Part shown: positions 4,223 to 5,306 of the stretch, one piece after another
Layout: each line of letters starts with the position of its first letter
How positions within the stretch are numbered: position 1 is the first letter of the stretch
Assembly (NCBI GenBank): GCA_030616265.1
Contig: JAUWXS010000057.1
Location: forward strand, 1 to 5,306
Length of the DNA stretch: 5,306 nucleotides
From: Dehalococcoidia bacterium
Lineage (GTDB): Bacteria > Chloroflexota > Dehalococcoidia > Dehalococcoidales > BS750m-G39
Direction of reading: 5' to 3'
Translations under genes and position numbers: made by a program
The notes under the pieces: generated by a model
What the model saw: only the letters and a program-made list of their open reading frames with translations
Database searches by the model: none
Told to the model about the DNA's origin: nothing

Positions 4223-5306
4223 TCAAGCCTCCACCCTTATAAAATTCCCTATTTCCTTAACCGAAGCCATATGCTCCAGCTCACTAAGCGCCTGCTGCAT
4301 CTCGGCTTCCTTGGCGGGGTGGGTCATAATGACAATCTCCGCCGTCTTAGCCTTGGCATCAATCGCCTTCTGGATGACCGAGGAGATGCTGATGAGATGG
4401 TCACCCAAAACCTTTGACACCTGAGCCAAAACACCGGGCTGGTCGTCGACATTGAGCCTCAGGTAATAGCGGGTTTCCAGCTCAGCCATCGGCTTGATGC
4501 TCTTACCCGGCTCTAACCCCCACCTTGCTCGGGTGCCGCTGCCGATAACGATATCGCGGGCGGCGGAGACGACATCAGCCACCACAGCGCTGCTGGTAGG
4601 CAGAGCACCAGCCCCTTCGCCATAGAAGAGCACCTGGCCCACCAGATCGCCCTCCACCAGAATAGCATTATAGACGCCATCAACCTTAGCCAGCAGGGAT
4701 TCCTCGGGGATAAAGACGGGGTGGACACGCACCTCAATCAGGTTATCACCCTGTTTGGCTATGGCCAGCAGCTTGATGGCAAAGCCCAGCTCCCGCGCGT
4801 ACCTAAAGTCGCGGCTGTCCAGGTGGGAGATGCCCTCGCAGTGGACATCGCGGGGTTGCACCCGATGGTGAAAGGCTAAAGAGGCCAATATAGCCAGCTT
4901 ATAGGTGGAATCTATGCCCTCAATATCGTTCTTGGGGTTAGCCTCAGCATAGCCCAGCTTCTGGGCGCTCTCCAGTGCCGAAGGGAAATCTATGCCCTCT
5001 CTGGCCATGCGGGTGAGGATATAGTTAGTGGTGCCGTTGATGATGGCATAGATACCGCTTATCTTATTGGCTACCAGGTCCTGCTGAAAGGGGGCGATTA
5101 AGGGAATGCCGCCGCCAACGCTGGCTTCATAGTGCAGCCCCACCCCGTGCTCTTGCGCCAGGGCGAATAGCTCCACCCCGTGCTTGGCGATAACCTCCTT
5201 GTTGGAGGTAACCACGTGCTTACCAGCGGTCAGCGCCCGCTTTAAGTACTCCAGTGCCGGCTTCTCACCGCCGATAGCCTCAACCACGATATCTATATCG
5301 GGCTGG
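4223..5306 (-). CDS. hom: Homoserine dehydrogenase with C-terminal ACT domain (5' end outside window)
   Basis: About 360 C-terminal residues are visible; the frame stays open to the right edge. Residues from the edge (QPDIDIVVEAIGG) are mid-protein, so the GTG at 5287 is not the start, and the GxGxxG nucleotide-binding N-terminus (about 70 residues) is missing. The enzyme reduces aspartate semialdehyde to homoserine with NAD(P)H. GKHVVTSNKEVIAKHG, YEASVGGGIPLI and NGTTNYILT are conserved blocks. LGYAEANPKNDIEGIDSTYKLA holds the catalytic Asp/Lys pair, with the Lys codon at 4898-4900. From about 4471 to the stop, RYYLRLNVDDQPGVLAQV and what follows form an ACT domain, the usual site of threonine feedback control. 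The ACT domain marks the longer Bacillus/Corynebacterium-like class. thrC follows on the same strand, which fits a threonine operon. Confidence 0.95.
   Translation of the reverse strand, partial: QPDIDIVVEAIGGEKPALEYLKRALTAGKHVVTSNKEVIAKHGVELFALAQEHGVGLHYEASVGGGIPLIAPFQQDLVANKISGIYAIINGTTNYILTRMAREGIDFPSALESAQKLGYAEANPKNDIEGIDSTYKLAILASLAFHHRVQPRDVHCEGISHLDSRDFRYARELGFAIKLLAIAKQGDNLIEVRVHPVFIPEESLLAKVDGVYNAILVEGDLVGQVLFYGEGAGALPTSSAVVADVVSAARDIVIGSGTRARWGLEPGKSIKPMAELETRYYLRLNVDDQPGVLAQVSKVLGDHLISISSVIQKAIDAKAKTAEIVIMTHPAKEAEMQQALSELEHMASVKEIGNFIRVEA

Noticed and set aside
5285..5287. GTG as the start of homoserine dehydrogenase
   Set aside because: The frame is open to the window edge, and the codons before it (DIDIV) belong to the conserved 'DIVVE.IGG' block. 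The start is outside the window.

Overview
The window looks like ordinary housekeeping chromosome from an anaerobic bacterium with moderate-to-high GC. The main clues to lifestyle are an iron-sulfur flavoprotein and two tiny desulforedoxin-type proteins, families concentrated in anaerobes. The intergenic spacer carries palindromes of the 'CCCTGAGCG..GCGAAGGGTCTC' and 'GAGGGGCTTCGCCCCTC' kind, which I associate with Dehalococcoidia-like Chloroflexota. That assignment is an inference from recall and gene style, not a search result.

Plus strand, 1-2324. The 3' end of carB (carbamoyl-phosphate synthase large subunit) overlaps pyrK (electron-transfer subunit of class 1B dihydroorotate dehydrogenase) by 4 bases. 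A flavodoxin-fold iron-sulfur flavoprotein and a YjbQ/UPF0047 protein follow at short spacing with strong Shine-Dalgarno sites, so carB-pyrK-isf-yjbQ reads as one operon. After yjbQ comes a textbook housekeeping promoter (TTGACA, 17 bases, TATAAT). It precedes two tandem mini-genes of 39 and 47 codons, each encoding a stand-alone desulforedoxin-type Fe(Cys)4 domain. The stop codon of the first directly abuts the ATG of the second, in the same reading frame.

Minus strand, 2331-5306. The order of transcription is hom (5' end outside the window), a 231-base spacer, thrC, then folE. Hom and ThrC together supply the steps from aspartate semialdehyde toward threonine (homoserine kinase is not seen here). 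FolE makes the pterin precursor from GTP. folE converges on the second desulforedoxin gene with only 6 bases between the stop codons.

The 3992-4222 spacer is the only sizeable non-coding stretch. It packs three hairpin-forming repeats and a G-quadruplex motif on the hom-thrC sense strand. The most interesting items are the abutting desulforedoxin pair under its near-ideal promoter and the structured hom-thrC spacer. I see no mobile element gene, CRISPR array, tRNA or rRNA, and no wholly new multi-gene system.
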